From: Comamonas sp.
Lineage (GTDB): Bacteria; Pseudomonadota; Gammaproteobacteria; Burkholderiales; Burkholderiaceae_C
Assembly (NCBI RefSeq): GCF_009360615.1
Contig: NZ_SPEY01000020.1
Span: 62,001 to 126,000 of the forward strand
Length of the DNA stretch: 64,000 bases
Reading direction: 5' to 3'
Part shown: positions 9,160 to 17,611 of the stretch, piece by piece
Position numbering within the stretch: the first letter of the stretch is position 1
Layout of the letters: each line of letters starts with the position of its first letter
Notes under the pieces: generated by a model
Told to the model about the DNA's origin: nothing
What the model saw: the letters and a program-made list of their open reading frames with translations, nothing else
The model's database searches: none
Program-made: the position numbers and the translations under genes

Positions 9160-9876
9160 ATGAATATCATCGGATTCAATATGAATGCAGCGATTATTAA
9201 TCCCAACCCTTGCTATATCGTTGGTTTGGAATCGCCAAGCAATCTGGCTTTTCGCCGGCATCAGCGTATGAAGTTGCTACATAGCTTGTTACCGCAGCTG
9301 ATAGATGTGTTGGACGAGCAGCAACTGGCGGATACGTCGCGTGATCTGGAGCTGCTGTATTGGCCGGAACTGGGCCATACGCGGAGCCCATGCTTTTTTG
9401 AAATACCGGCCTTCCTTGGCACATCGCCCTCGGATCAGCCGCTGGAGCCCGCTTTGGTGGTAGAGCGCTTGATGACCGCGCCGTGCCCACCGCTGCCAGT
9501 GGATGTGGCACCAGCGGCTCGCAATCTGGAGCGGCTGCGAAAGCACTTCGACTTGTCTTCGGCACAGTGGCAGCTGCTGCTGTGCGCATACCTGAACTAT
9601 GGCGGCGCAGCGTGGCCGTGTTTTGAACTACCTGCTCCAATCCTGCGCACCCTGTTGGCCACATGGTGGCATGTCGATCTGGCTGCTGTCGAGGCTGCAC
9701 TGGATGACCGACTAAGCCTGCTTGGCTTGCTGGAGCTACCCGATCCATGCGATGCCGGTTCGGACTCCCGCAGCTTGGCGTCTCGGCTACCCATGTCTGC
9801 CGCTGCGGTTCAAGCACTGAGCCTCAGCCATGCGACGGATGCTGAGTTATTTGATGCGTTGCCGTTCGCTGCGTAG
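9160..9876 (+). CDS. Hypothetical protein, leucine-rich helical
   Basis: A 238-residue protein of unknown function. It is rich in Leu, Ala and Pro and predicted mostly helical, with no signal peptide, membrane segment or catalytic motif that I recognise. The start is chosen as ATG 9160 rather than the overlapping TTG three bases earlier; a further ATG at 9181 is possible because no clear Shine-Dalgarno sequence precedes either. It is downstream of a TATAAT box and ends before a good rho-independent terminator (9934-9961), so it forms a single-gene unit. Parts resemble N-terminal helical bundles of phage/plasmid accessory proteins, but I do not name a family. Confidence 0.6.
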   Translation: MNIIGFNMNAAIINPNPCYIVGLESPSNLAFRRHQRMKLLHSLLPQLIDVLDEQQLADTSRDLELLYWPELGHTRSPCFFEIPAFLGTSPSDQPLEPALVVERLMTAPCPPLPVDVAPAARNLERLRKHFDLSSAQWQLLLCAYLNYGGAAWPCFELPAPILRTLLATWWHVDLAAVEAALDDRLSLLGLLELPDPCDAGSDSRSLASRLPMSAAAVQALSLSHATDAELFDALPFAA

Positions 9877-9933
9877 TGCCGCTCTTGCGCCCACGCCAGT
9901 GATGTGAAGTCACTGTGAATTCTTGATCTTCCG

Positions 9934-9961
9934 ATGGACCGCTTTGCCGGTCCATTTTTTT
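9934..9961 (+). terminator. Rho-independent terminator
   Basis: An 8-bp perfect stem ATGGACCG/CGGTCCAT with a 6-base loop is followed by a run of seven T. It ends the transcription unit of the 9160-9876 gene. Confidence 0.85.
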
Positions 9962-10067
9962 ATCCATTTCCACGCATGCGAAGGACAGTGCTCGCCCTCG
10001 CGGCGTGGTGGTGCCGGCGATTCGCACGTGGAGTTTTGTGTCTGACGTTTAACCAAGGAGTACTTCC

Positions 10068-10439
10068 ATGTCAGCAAATTCTTCTCGTTCTACTGCGGCA
10101 CGCCGCATGACGCTGATGAGCAATGCCCCGCGCTTTGCACTTGGCCAGATCGTGGCAACACCTGGTGCCATGGCGCTGCTGGAGCAAACCAGCTTCAGTG
10201 CGCTGGCATTGGTGTCACGCCATGTGCATGGCGATTGGGGTGACTGCTGTGACGAAGACAAAGCCACCAACGAAGCAGCAGTCCGGCAGCGCATGCGGAT
10301 CATGAGCGTTTACCGGCTGGTGGATGCAGAAGCGTTGCAGCAGACACCGCAAGACAAACGCAGCAGCTTGCCTACCCTGTGGATCATCACGGAATCTGAC
10401 CGCTCGGTGACCACGTTATTGCTTCCATCGGAGTATTGA
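10068..10439 (+). CDS. Plasmid/ICE-associated conserved protein
   Basis: A 123-residue soluble protein. The central HGDWGDCCDEDKATNE block and the C-terminal LWIITESDRSVTTLLLP block match a small family that is very common on plasmids and integrative elements in proteobacteria, often near antirestriction genes, and usually annotated only as plasmid-related protein. No biochemical role is established that I know of. A good ribosome site (AAGGAG) precedes the ATG at 10068. The stop overlaps the next gene's start (TGATG), so both are translated together. Confidence 0.75.
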   Translation: MSANSSRSTAARRMTLMSNAPRFALGQIVATPGAMALLEQTSFSALALVSRHVHGDWGDCCDEDKATNEAAVRQRMRIMSVYRLVDAEALQQTPQDKRSSLPTLWIITESDRSVTTLLLPSEY

Positions 10440-11179
10440 TGCGTCCAGGAACGTCTATCTCAGCACCACAGAGTTATGGATTTCAGCGTGTGCATGCCGC
10501 ATTGCAGACAGGCCATGCGTTGACCGTACAGCAGCAACGCCAAGAGCCAGTGCGCTGCTTTATGCAGCAATCCATGCTCGATGGCGCTTGCGGAACGCAT
10601 GTACTGGCGATGCTCTTGGTGATCTTTGATCTGGCCAAGGCTTCGGCCATGTACGACATGAGCCAGCGCAAGTACGGCGTGGCCGCAGCTGTCTGGAATG
10701 CATTCGGCCCGAAGTACTTCAGTGGCATCCATGCTAAAGAGTGGGTGGAACTGGTTAAAAGCCTAGAGCTGCCCCTGAAGCTGACTGCCAAGTACGGAGC
10801 CAAAGAGCATGTGGATAGACATGCGCTCGACTGGCTGATGCGTGGCGAGTTGGTGGCGCTTGCCTTCGCATCGGTCAAACATCAGCGTACCAAGCACTGG
10901 GCATTGGCGGTCGGTGTGGAAGGCGTGGCTTCTGGATCAAAGCATCAGCCGCAACGCATCTTGCTGCTGGACCCTGGCGGTGGTGAGCCAAGCTTTAAAG
11001 CATTCAACGCACGGCTGCGATTGCCAACCACTGGCCTCGGCAGTCGTCGTGCCAAGCAGCTGCATCTGCCTGCTCAGGACGCCAAGCCGTGGACAGTGTT
11101 CTGGCACTACGAGTCCGAATCGTGGTCTGCAGAGCTGGTGCGGTTATTGGCAGCGGTGCGCGTGCGCAAGCTGCAGTGA
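10439..11179 (+). CDS. Cys-peptidase-like (papain/C39-like fold) protein of unknown role
   Basis: A 246-residue cytoplasmic protein with the layout of a papain-like thiol peptidase: Cys51 in SMLDGACGTHVL, following Gln residues that could form the oxyanion hole; His153 in TKHWALAVG; Asp178 in ILLLDPGG. The spacing Cys-100-His-25-Asp/Asn fits C39/papain-like enzymes. There is no signal peptide. The ATG at 10439 overlaps the stop of the preceding plasmid-associated gene, so the two are coupled and may act together. Substrate unknown; it could process a peptide, remove a modification, or be a toxin or anti-defence protein. The fold call is by motif only. Confidence 0.6.
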   Translation: MRPGTSISAPQSYGFQRVHAALQTGHALTVQQQRQEPVRCFMQQSMLDGACGTHVLAMLLVIFDLAKASAMYDMSQRKYGVAAAVWNAFGPKYFSGIHAKEWVELVKSLELPLKLTAKYGAKEHVDRHALDWLMRGELVALAFASVKHQRTKHWALAVGVEGVASGSKHQPQRILLLDPGGGEPSFKAFNARLRLPTTGLGSRRAKQLHLPAQDAKPWTVFWHYESESWSAELVRLLAAVRVRKLQ

Positions 11180-11184
11180 TCAGC

Positions 11185-11580
11185 CTATGCCTTGGTGCGT
11201 TTGGCGCGGTGATCGGCACCGACGACTTTGGACGGTGCTGGACTCTTCTCGGCATGTGCTTGGTTACGGCGGCGCAGAGCACCACCTTGCGAAGCGGGTG
11301 GCAGCGTGTCTGTCACGCCTTCAAAGAGTTGTTCCAGCGTAATGCTCAAGCAGTGGCACAGCGTTGCCAGCGTGAGCAGCGATGGATTGATGTGGCCGTT
11401 TTCCAGCTTGGAGATGCGAGAGCGCTCCACTTCGGCGTCATGCGCCAGTTGCTCTTGTGATTTTTGCGCCAGCTCGCGGTAGCTGCGCAGCTTGGCCCCC
11501 AATGTTTTTGTGACGGCATTTGGCAGCTTCACCACGGGCGTGGTGTTCAGTTGCGACGGGGCAGACTCCTTGGCTCTCAT
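11185..11580 (-). CDS. XRE-family transcriptional regulator
   Basis: A 131-residue DNA-binding protein. Residues about 25-85 form a Cro/C1-type helix-turn-helix (LRSYRELAQKSQEQLAHDAE, then VERSRISKLENGHINPSL). The C-terminal tail is short and basic. I use the ATG at 11580 because the longer frame runs into the promoter and operator-like dyad at 11622-11658. It is convergent with the peptidase-like gene and divergent from the lipoprotein gene at 11685, which it may regulate together with itself. Confidence 0.85.
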   Translation of the reverse strand: MRAKESAPSQLNTTPVVKLPNAVTKTLGAKLRSYRELAQKSQEQLAHDAEVERSRISKLENGHINPSLLTLATLCHCLSITLEQLFEGVTDTLPPASQGGALRRRNQAHAEKSPAPSKVVGADHRAKRTKA

Positions 11581-11621
11581 GGCCGCTGAGGGTCTGTCAA
11601 TGTGTCTTTTTAACCAACGTC

Positions 11622-11658
11622 TTATACGACACATTACACTAAGATTTGAGTCGTATAA
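11622..11658. promoter_or_regulatory. Divergent operator-like inverted repeat
   Basis: A perfect 9-bp inverted repeat TTATACGAC (11622-11630) and GTCGTATAA (11650-11658) with a 19-base spacer, located in the 104 bp between the divergent XRE gene and lipoprotein gene. Both arms resemble -10 boxes (TATACG/CGTATAA), so a protein bound there could block both promoters. The XRE product is the obvious candidate, but binding is inferred. Confidence 0.55.
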
Positions 11659-11684
11659 AACACATACAACAGGAGAGAGAAGTG

Positions 11685-12788
11685 ATGAGGAAAACTCTAA
11701 TAAGCGGCACCTGCGTTGCTGCGGCTGTACTCACCGGATGCGGCAGTAAGACCCCGACCTGCGCTGATGCGGAGACTGTCAGCTTGGTCAAACAGATATA
11801 CCAGCAGCAGTTCAACAAGCAGCACAACGCCATGAGTGAAGAGCGTCAGCAGCGTGTGCAGTTCACGGTCAAGGACACGACTGTTGCGTTGGAGAACATC
11901 ACTACTGATGCCAGCAACGCTAATACTGGCAAAGCGGTCTGCTCGGCACAGCTGACAACAGTCTTCCCGGAAGATGCTGTGAAGGCCGAGCCGCAGATGG
12001 AACAATACATGCGGGCCATCTATGAAAAACAAGGCGCAGTGCTGGATGGCACCAAGCTTCGCGGCCAAGTGACTTATACCGTGCAGCGCACCGAAGACAC
12101 CGGAGCATTGCAAGTGGCACTCAACGGCTTCATGCCATTCATGGGCTACTTCCACGACATAGCCATGGATCGCTATGACCGCATGCTGCGTGCACAAGCG
12201 GCGGCGAAGAAAGCTGCCGAAACACAGCTCCCTGTGGCGCCGTCAGCGAGCCAGGCCGAAATGGAAGCAGAGTCTGAAGGTGCCCCCTCAGACTCTGCTC
12301 CTGCCACAACACCAATGCCTGTAGCACACCAGCAAAATCAAGCCGCGCTGCCTGCGCCTAGCCAGACCGCGACAGTGCCCACGCTGTGCTCGGCCGAAGA
12401 GACTCCGGTGTTTGCATGCTCTACCGGCAAAAAGCGTGCCTCGCTGTGCATGACTGGCAGCAACCAGCTGGCATATCGACTGGCACCACTGGACGGTGCA
12501 CCAGAGATGGTCTATCCGGCCAATGCTTCGGCCGCAAGCACCGCATTCCAGCAAGGCACGCATGCTGGTGCCAATGGCCAGCCCCTGTCATTTGTGTCAT
12601 TTGACAAGGGCAACTACCGCTATGCGGTCTATGGCACAAGCGCCACCATGCAGGGCGTCTTGGTGGAGCAAAACGGCAAGCGCATTGCCAATCTGAATTG
12701 CCAAGCGGATCGCCTGTCAGAGCTGGATACCGCCAAACTGCAGCGCATGGGTCTCAGCCAAGACCTGCGCCCACTCATGTTGCCCTGA
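11685..12788 (+). CDS. Secreted lipoprotein of unknown function
   Basis: A 367-residue protein with a type II signal peptide: MRKTLISG start, hydrophobic core and lipobox LTGC, so Cys18 would be lipidated. Residues about 25-170 look like a folded, mixed alpha/beta domain; about 175-240 are a low-complexity Ala/Gln/Pro/Ser linker; the final 130 residues with four Cys form a second domain (CSAEETPVFACSTGKKRASLC). I know no family. The start at ATG 11685 has the ribosome site AGGAG in front and gives the complete lipobox; the upstream ATG at 11646 is inside the operator region. Confidence 0.75.
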   Translation: MRKTLISGTCVAAAVLTGCGSKTPTCADAETVSLVKQIYQQQFNKQHNAMSEERQQRVQFTVKDTTVALENITTDASNANTGKAVCSAQLTTVFPEDAVKAEPQMEQYMRAIYEKQGAVLDGTKLRGQVTYTVQRTEDTGALQVALNGFMPFMGYFHDIAMDRYDRMLRAQAAAKKAAETQLPVAPSASQAEMEAESEGAPSDSAPATTPMPVAHQQNQAALPAPSQTATVPTLCSAEETPVFACSTGKKRASLCMTGSNQLAYRLAPLDGAPEMVYPANASAASTAFQQGTHAGANGQPLSFVSFDKGNYRYAVYGTSATMQGVLVEQNGKRIANLNCQADRLSELDTAKLQRMGLSQDLRPLMLP

Positions 12789-12891
12789 GCGCTCGCACGA
12801 GTCCAAACATCAAGCATGTCCGCACAGTCGTCGCTTTTTATTAGCGGAGCGACCTGCGGGCGTGATTCTCAAAACCCATACAAAATTTGAA

Positions 12892-13938
12892 ATGAACCAT
12901 ATGCAGTACATCACCAGAACCCTGCTCGCCGCGCTGTCGATCACCGGCATCTTCACCGGGGCAGCAATTGCGGAGCCGCTGTCCGACTTGTCTGGAGGAC
13001 AAACCGGGCGCATTGAATTCATGGCATCGAACCCAGAGCATCGCTGGGCGTTGATTCGCGGACGCCTGGGTCCTCAGCAAGTCATTACGGGTGATCTTCT
13101 GATGCCGAAAAATGTGGCTGGCAAGGTTCCTGTCGTCGTCATGAGCCATGGCAGTGATGGCATCACCACAGGCATGCACGAAGTCTGGGCCAAGCCACTG
13201 AATGAGGCGGGCTATGCCGTCTTTATGGTGGACAGCTTCACACCACGAGACAGCAAGAAAATCTCTGGCACTGGAGAGCAATTGACGTGGAACACCACGG
13301 TCAACATCTCTGATGCAGTCTATGCGCTCAAGCTTTTGAGCACCCACCCGAAGATTGATGCATCACGCATTTATCACATGGGCTGGTCACGCGGTGGCAG
13401 CGCCGTGACTTCTGCCATGTGGCCGAATTACCGCCTGCCCATCACCAAGTCAGAATCCATCAAGTGGGCAGGAAGCATCGCGCTCTATCCTGGCTGCAAC
13501 CAGCGCTACAAGAATCCCACACTCAAGATCACCGCTCCAGTGCTGTATCTGCTTGGCGAAAAAGATGACATGACACCCGCACCGGCTTGTGTTGAAGAAG
13601 CTCAACAGCTCGCAGCCGAAGGCAATCCCATCACCTACAAGGTCTACCCCGGCGCATATCACGTGTTTGACCGACCCAACCAGCCGTACCGCAAGTTCCA
13701 AGAAGGTACGTTTGCCAAATGCACTATCGACACAGTGATGCCAGCCAGCGCGAAAGATCCTGCTCCTTGGGGACCTGCGTTCAATCGCGCCACGAATCAA
13801 GTTTTGGCAACGCCACAGGAGCGCGATGCAGCACTCAAGCAATGTGCTGCAACGCTCTGGATTACGGTGGAGAGTAACCCCAAAGCTCGTGAGCAAGCAG
13901 TTCAAGATGTTTTGTCGTTTCTGGCTGCGAGCCAGTAA
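12892..13938 (+). CDS. Secreted dienelactone-hydrolase-like alpha/beta hydrolase
   Basis: A protein of about 348 residues with a signal peptide (TRTLLAALSITGIFTGAAIA, cleaved near AIA-EP). The hydrolase features are present: VVVMSHGSDG oxyanion region, nucleophile Ser in HMGWSRGGSA, Asp in GEKDDMTPA and His in GAYHVFDRP. It belongs with the dienelactone hydrolase-like family exported to the periplasm; the substrate is unknown. A GTG at 12862 is in frame, but the ATGs at 12892 or 12901 start right before the signal peptide and are preferred. It lies upstream of the metal operon with a separate promoter and is unlikely to be part of it. Confidence 0.78.
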   Translation: MNHMQYITRTLLAALSITGIFTGAAIAEPLSDLSGGQTGRIEFMASNPEHRWALIRGRLGPQQVITGDLLMPKNVAGKVPVVVMSHGSDGITTGMHEVWAKPLNEAGYAVFMVDSFTPRDSKKISGTGEQLTWNTTVNISDAVYALKLLSTHPKIDASRIYHMGWSRGGSAVTSAMWPNYRLPITKSESIKWAGSIALYPGCNQRYKNPTLKITAPVLYLLGEKDDMTPAPACVEEAQQLAAEGNPITYKVYPGAYHVFDRPNQPYRKFQEGTFAKCTIDTVMPASAKDPAPWGPAFNRATNQVLATPQERDAALKQCAATLWITVESNPKAREQAVQDVLSFLAASQ

Positions 13939-14100
13939 ACGTCAACACCAGTCGCCGGTTAGATCCTGGCTGTGAACGGCCAGAAGCAGCCGCACATGAT
14001 TTTTCATGGAGTTGCAGCTTCAATCACAAAGGGGGCACTGCATACATTCAGGCTGCATGGTCAATGCCGTTTCTAGCGAGAATCGAACAATTAGACAGCG

Positions 14101-14137
14101 CCCACAAAGATCGTGGGAGATATCTCCCACATATAAT
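14101..14137 (+). promoter_or_regulatory. Metal-operon promoter with overlapping palindromes
   Basis: A perfect 18-bp palindrome GTGGGAGATATCTCCCAC (14113-14130) directly precedes a consensus -10 TATAAT (14132-14137). A further CCCAC at 14101-14105 pairs with the same GTGGG arm, giving three alternating half-sites. The -35 position (about 14109) is poor. The likely transcription start is only a few bases before the ATG at 14147. The architecture suggests a metal-responsive factor bound between -35 and -10; none is encoded adjacent. Confidence 0.6.
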
Positions 14138-14146
14138 TTCTGAACT

Positions 14147-14500
14147 ATGACCCGCCGTCTGGCCATGTTCTTCGTGATGCTGAGCATCTTCTGGCAAGCC
14201 CTTGCTGTGGCTGGCCAGATGCCCGTTTTCGCGTCTCATGAAGAACTTGAGCATGCGGCAATGCACCTTCAAGAGGAAGGTCATCACCACCATGATGATG
14301 GCGCAGTGGAGCTTGATGAGTCCTCTGATTCCAAACTGCACATGATGGCCGATGGAATGCCATCTGCAGCGCTCGAAGTGTTTGCCTTGAGCATTCCTGT
14401 GCCTGACTGGGGAAGCTCCCCCCCCAGCTCAGCCCTCGATTCCATACTCCCATACCCCATCTTGGAAGGTCTTCGACGGCCTCCCAGACTCACAGCCTAG
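14147..14500 (+). CDS. Small exported His-rich protein heading the RND efflux operon
   Basis: A 117-residue protein with a signal peptide (LAMFFVMLSIFWQALAVAGQ) and a histidine-rich stretch (EEGHHHHDDG) likely to bind metal ions in the periplasm. Such short His-rich leader proteins often precede heavy-metal RND genes and are called CopL-like or CzcI-like; I cannot place it more precisely. The ATG at 14147 lies about 10 bases after the -10 box, so the transcript may be nearly leaderless. Confidence 0.65.
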   Translation: MTRRLAMFFVMLSIFWQALAVAGQMPVFASHEELEHAAMHLQEEGHHHHDDGAVELDESSDSKLHMMADGMPSAALEVFALSIPVPDWGSSPPSSALDSILPYPILEGLRRPPRLTA

Positions 14501-14613
14501 CTCTCTTTAGGTCGGCTTCATCCGTCTGAAGCCATCCCTTCGTTCGTGCATGTCATATCTGTCGCAGTACCTCGCGACGGTACTGCTATGTACCCAGAGC
14601 ATTTAGAGGCTTT

Positions 14614-15873
14614 GTGAACCCCAAATTCAAATGGAAGCTCTGCATCCTTGCAGGGCTGACGTTGGCGTGTACTTCGTACGCACAGCCAATGGAAAGCGTT
14701 GCTTCGCCAAAATCGAGCAGCAATATTCAAAAAACAACCTTGGCGACTGCCGTTGAGGTGGCCTGGAGCCGTGCCGTTGCCTCTGCAGAGGCGGCAGGTA
14801 TCTCTCGCCAGGCCACGGCAGAAAAGAAAGCGTCAAGCGCTCTCTGGGCTGCACCTCCCTCAATGGAGCTGAGCCACCGCAATGACCGCTTGCAAAGCAA
14901 CAATGGCGCCCGCGAGACTGAAGTAGCTTTGGCAGTGCCGCTCTGGCTCCCTGGGCAGAAAAATGCCAAACAGCAAACCGCAGACGCGCTGTCATCGCTG
15001 TCGCAGTTGTCTGAAGCTGAAGGCAGGTTGCGAGTTGCCGAGGTAGTTCGTGAGTTGCATTGGCAGATTGCGGAGCTGCAGGCCAGCCAATCTTTGTCAA
15101 AGCAGCAGACCAGCACTTTTGCGGCCATCGCATCCGACGTGGATAAACGTGTCAAAGCTGGTGATCTGGCCAGAGCAGATGCGTTGGCAGCCAAGGGGGA
15201 GCTTTTAAGCGCACAAGCAGCTCAGTCACAGGCTGAAACCCAGCTTGAAGCAGCAATGCACCAGTGGACAGCCCTGACAGGGTTGGCCCAAGCACCTGAA
15301 GCTACGTTAGCAAGTGCTGAAAACCCATCTCCTCGTCTGTTGGCTGAGCATCCCGAGTTGTTGCGTGCAGAACAGCAAGTAGACCTGGCACGTAAGCGTT
15401 TGAATTTGGCTACCAAATCGAATCGCAGTGCTCCAGAGCTGATCACCAAGCTCAGGCAAGACATTCCAGGCCATGGCCAGGGTTCCGCCTACAGCCTGGG
15501 GCTTGCTGTTCGTATCCCGTTTGGCACAGACGATAGAAATGCACCCTTGCAAGCTGCCGCCTTGACCGAGCTGGACATAGCTCAGCGCAAGGAACAGGTG
15601 CTTCGTGCTCAGTTGTCTGCTCGCATGGAAAGCGCCAAGGCTGCAGCAGAGGCAAGTCAGTTGCAGTTGCAGACCGAGCGTGAAAAAGCCTCTTTGCTTA
15701 ACGAACGAGCCAAGCTGATTCGTGCCTCCTTCAATGCAGGCGAGACATCGCTCCCAGAGCTTCTGCGCGCAGCCAGTGCCGCAGCTCAAGCCGACTACAG
15801 CGCTGCTCGGCAAGAAGCTGCATTTGGCCTCGCACGTGCACGTCTTCAACAAGCCTACGGACAACTGCCATGA
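14614..15873 (+). CDS. CzcC-like outer-membrane factor of an RND metal efflux system
   Basis: A TolC-family outer-membrane channel of 419 residues that would form the exit duct of the tripartite pump. It has a signal peptide (LCILAGLTLACTSYAQP) and long alternating helices with Ala/Gln/Glu-rich heptads (HWQIAELQASQSLSKQQ) in two repeats, as expected for this family. Translation starts at GTG 14614; the only nearby ATGs are out of frame. Its stop overlaps the next start (ATGA). It is the first structural gene of the C-x-B-A order. Confidence 0.85.
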   Translation: MNPKFKWKLCILAGLTLACTSYAQPMESVASPKSSSNIQKTTLATAVEVAWSRAVASAEAAGISRQATAEKKASSALWAAPPSMELSHRNDRLQSNNGARETEVALAVPLWLPGQKNAKQQTADALSSLSQLSEAEGRLRVAEVVRELHWQIAELQASQSLSKQQTSTFAAIASDVDKRVKAGDLARADALAAKGELLSAQAAQSQAETQLEAAMHQWTALTGLAQAPEATLASAENPSPRLLAEHPELLRAEQQVDLARKRLNLATKSNRSAPELITKLRQDIPGHGQGSAYSLGLAVRIPFGTDDRNAPLQAAALTELDIAQRKEQVLRAQLSARMESAKAAAEASQLQLQTEREKASLLNERAKLIRASFNAGETSLPELLRAASAAAQADYSAARQEAAFGLARARLQQAYGQLP

Positions 15874-16481
15874 ATTCCCCGTTTTCAACTCCTTGCGCTG
15901 TGAAGCGCTTGCTCTTACTGGGTGGCTTCGCCCTTACTACAGGGATCGCCTTGGCATCCCCTGGTGCACACGGTCCCAATGGAGAGCATTTGGACGCAGC
16001 ACCTACGGCAGGAGCCACTTCTTCTGCACCCAGGTTCGAGGCTAAGTCCGAAAACTACGAACTGGTTGGTCGCCTGCAGGGTGGCGAGTTCTCGATGTTC
16101 ATCAATCGATTCGCTACCAATGAGCCCGTAGATCAAGCCAAGGTGGAAGTCGAGCTGGGCCAACTGAAAGCCCCTGCGCCTTATCACTCGGACCAGGGTG
16201 ACTATGCCGTGGCTGACGAGAAATTTTTGGCAGAACTCGGCAAAAAAGGGTCCCACGCGCTGGTGATCACGATTCTGGACGGCAAAGAGTCTGACCTGCT
16301 GGACGGCACTTTGGAAGTCGGGGCGACCCAGGCTGCTGCTGAGGCTGCCCATGCTCACGGAGATGAAAACGCTTTGCTGTTTGGCGCATTGGCGATTGCC
16401 GCATTGGCCGCCGTGGGCGGATTGGGATGGCTTTTGGGCCGTGGCTCTAACAGCAAGGTAGCAAAGGGAGGTGCCCAATGA
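15870..16481 (+). CDS. Exported accessory protein of the RND metal pump
   Basis: A 203-residue protein with an N-terminal signal peptide, a beta-rich periplasmic region (about 50-150) and one C-terminal transmembrane helix (LLFGALAIAALAAVGGLGWLL) ending in a short basic tail, so it is probably anchored in the inner membrane. Just after the signal peptide it carries SPGAHGPNGEHLD, the same 13-residue motif found in the next protein, the membrane-fusion subunit. It overlaps both neighbours by ATGA. It probably assists metal delivery to the adaptor; this is inferred. Confidence 0.7.
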   Translation: MNSPFSTPCAVKRLLLLGGFALTTGIALASPGAHGPNGEHLDAAPTAGATSSAPRFEAKSENYELVGRLQGGEFSMFINRFATNEPVDQAKVEVELGQLKAPAPYHSDQGDYAVADEKFLAELGKKGSHALVITILDGKESDLLDGTLEVGATQAAAEAAHAHGDENALLFGALAIAALAAVGGLGWLLGRGSNSKVAKGGAQ

Positions 16482-17596
16482 AGCGCATCGTCATCATGTC
16501 TGCGGTCTTGGCAGTCACCATGGCTCAAGCCTCTCCGGGTGCTCATGGCCCCAACGGAGAGCATCTGGATACGGCCTCGGCCACTCCATCGGCAGCAGGT
16601 TTGAGTCGCTTGCCTGATGGCAGTGTCAATGTGCCCATGCTGTCCCAGCGCCGATTGGCAATTCGCACGGAAATTGCCTTGATGTCCGAAGCAAGCGCAA
16701 CAACCGAACTGCCAGCCAAAGTCATTGCGGACCCCAATGCAAGTGGCCTGGTTCAGACGGTTGTGGGCGGAAAGATTGAGGCCGGAGCCCAAGGCTTGCC
16801 GTTCGCTGGCAAGACTGTACGCAAAGGAGAAGTCCTGGCGGTCGTAGCCCACCACGCAGAGCCACTTGCCTTGTCTGGACAGCGTGCTCAGTTGGCAGAA
16901 CTCAGAGGTGCCCGAGAAATCGCGCAAAAACGTGTGGAGCGACTCAAGGGGCTTGAAGGCACTGTCCCACGCAAAGAGATTGAAGCAGCTCAGACAGAGC
17001 TTGCAAGCCTAAGGGCACGGGAAAGCGCAATTGGTGGCGGTCTTGCTGCCAAGGAAAACGTGGTAGCTCCCGTCTCAGGTGTCATCGCCAGCGCCAATGT
17101 GGTGCTCGGCCAGGTTGTTGAATCCAAGGATGTCTTGTTTGAGATCACCGATCCAGCCAAGGTCATGGTGGAGGCCACAACGGCCGATCCTGCTCTAGCA
17201 GCCAACATCAGTGCAGCAACGATCAAAGCGACGCCGGGAGTCCGTTTGGAGCTCATCGGTGCTGGTCGAAGCTTGCGTGACGGCGTGTTGCCATTGACCT
17301 TCAAGGCGGTTGCTTCCGATGGTACGCAACAGCTACCGATTGCTATTGGCCAACCTGTCACCGTGATTGCCAACTCCAAGCAAAGCGTCAAAGGCTTTGT
17401 TCTTCCCGCACAGGCGATCACCCGCAATCCGGCCAATGAGCCAGTCGTCTGGATCAAGTCAGGTGCAGAGCGCTATATCCCGCAACCCGTGCAGTACCAA
17501 GCGCTGGACGCGAACCGGATCGTCGTCACCAAGGGGCTTGGCGATGAAAACCGGGTCGTGGTTCAAGGTGCGGCGCTGATCGCACAAATCCGCTGA
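16478..17596 (+). CDS. CzcB-like membrane-fusion (adaptor) subunit
   Basis: A 372-residue periplasmic adaptor of the HlyD/CzcB family linking pump and channel. Signal peptide at 1-18, then SPGAHGPNGEHLD, then the beta-barrel and lipoyl halves (VVGGKIEAGAQGLPFAGKTV and NVVAPVSGVIASANVVLGQV) around a helical hairpin (about 135-185). The C-terminus is the membrane-proximal domain. Family size and order are normal. The His-containing N-terminal motif could bind the exported metal. Confidence 0.88.
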   Translation: MKRIVIMSAVLAVTMAQASPGAHGPNGEHLDTASATPSAAGLSRLPDGSVNVPMLSQRRLAIRTEIALMSEASATTELPAKVIADPNASGLVQTVVGGKIEAGAQGLPFAGKTVRKGEVLAVVAHHAEPLALSGQRAQLAELRGAREIAQKRVERLKGLEGTVPRKEIEAAQTELASLRARESAIGGGLAAKENVVAPVSGVIASANVVLGQVVESKDVLFEITDPAKVMVEATTADPALAANISAATIKATPGVRLELIGAGRSLRDGVLPLTFKAVASDGTQQLPIAIGQPVTVIANSKQSVKGFVLPAQAITRNPANEPVVWIKSGAERYIPQPVQYQALDANRIVVTKGLGDENRVVVQGAALIAQIR

Positions 17597-17611
17597 ACTG
17601 TGAGGTGACAC

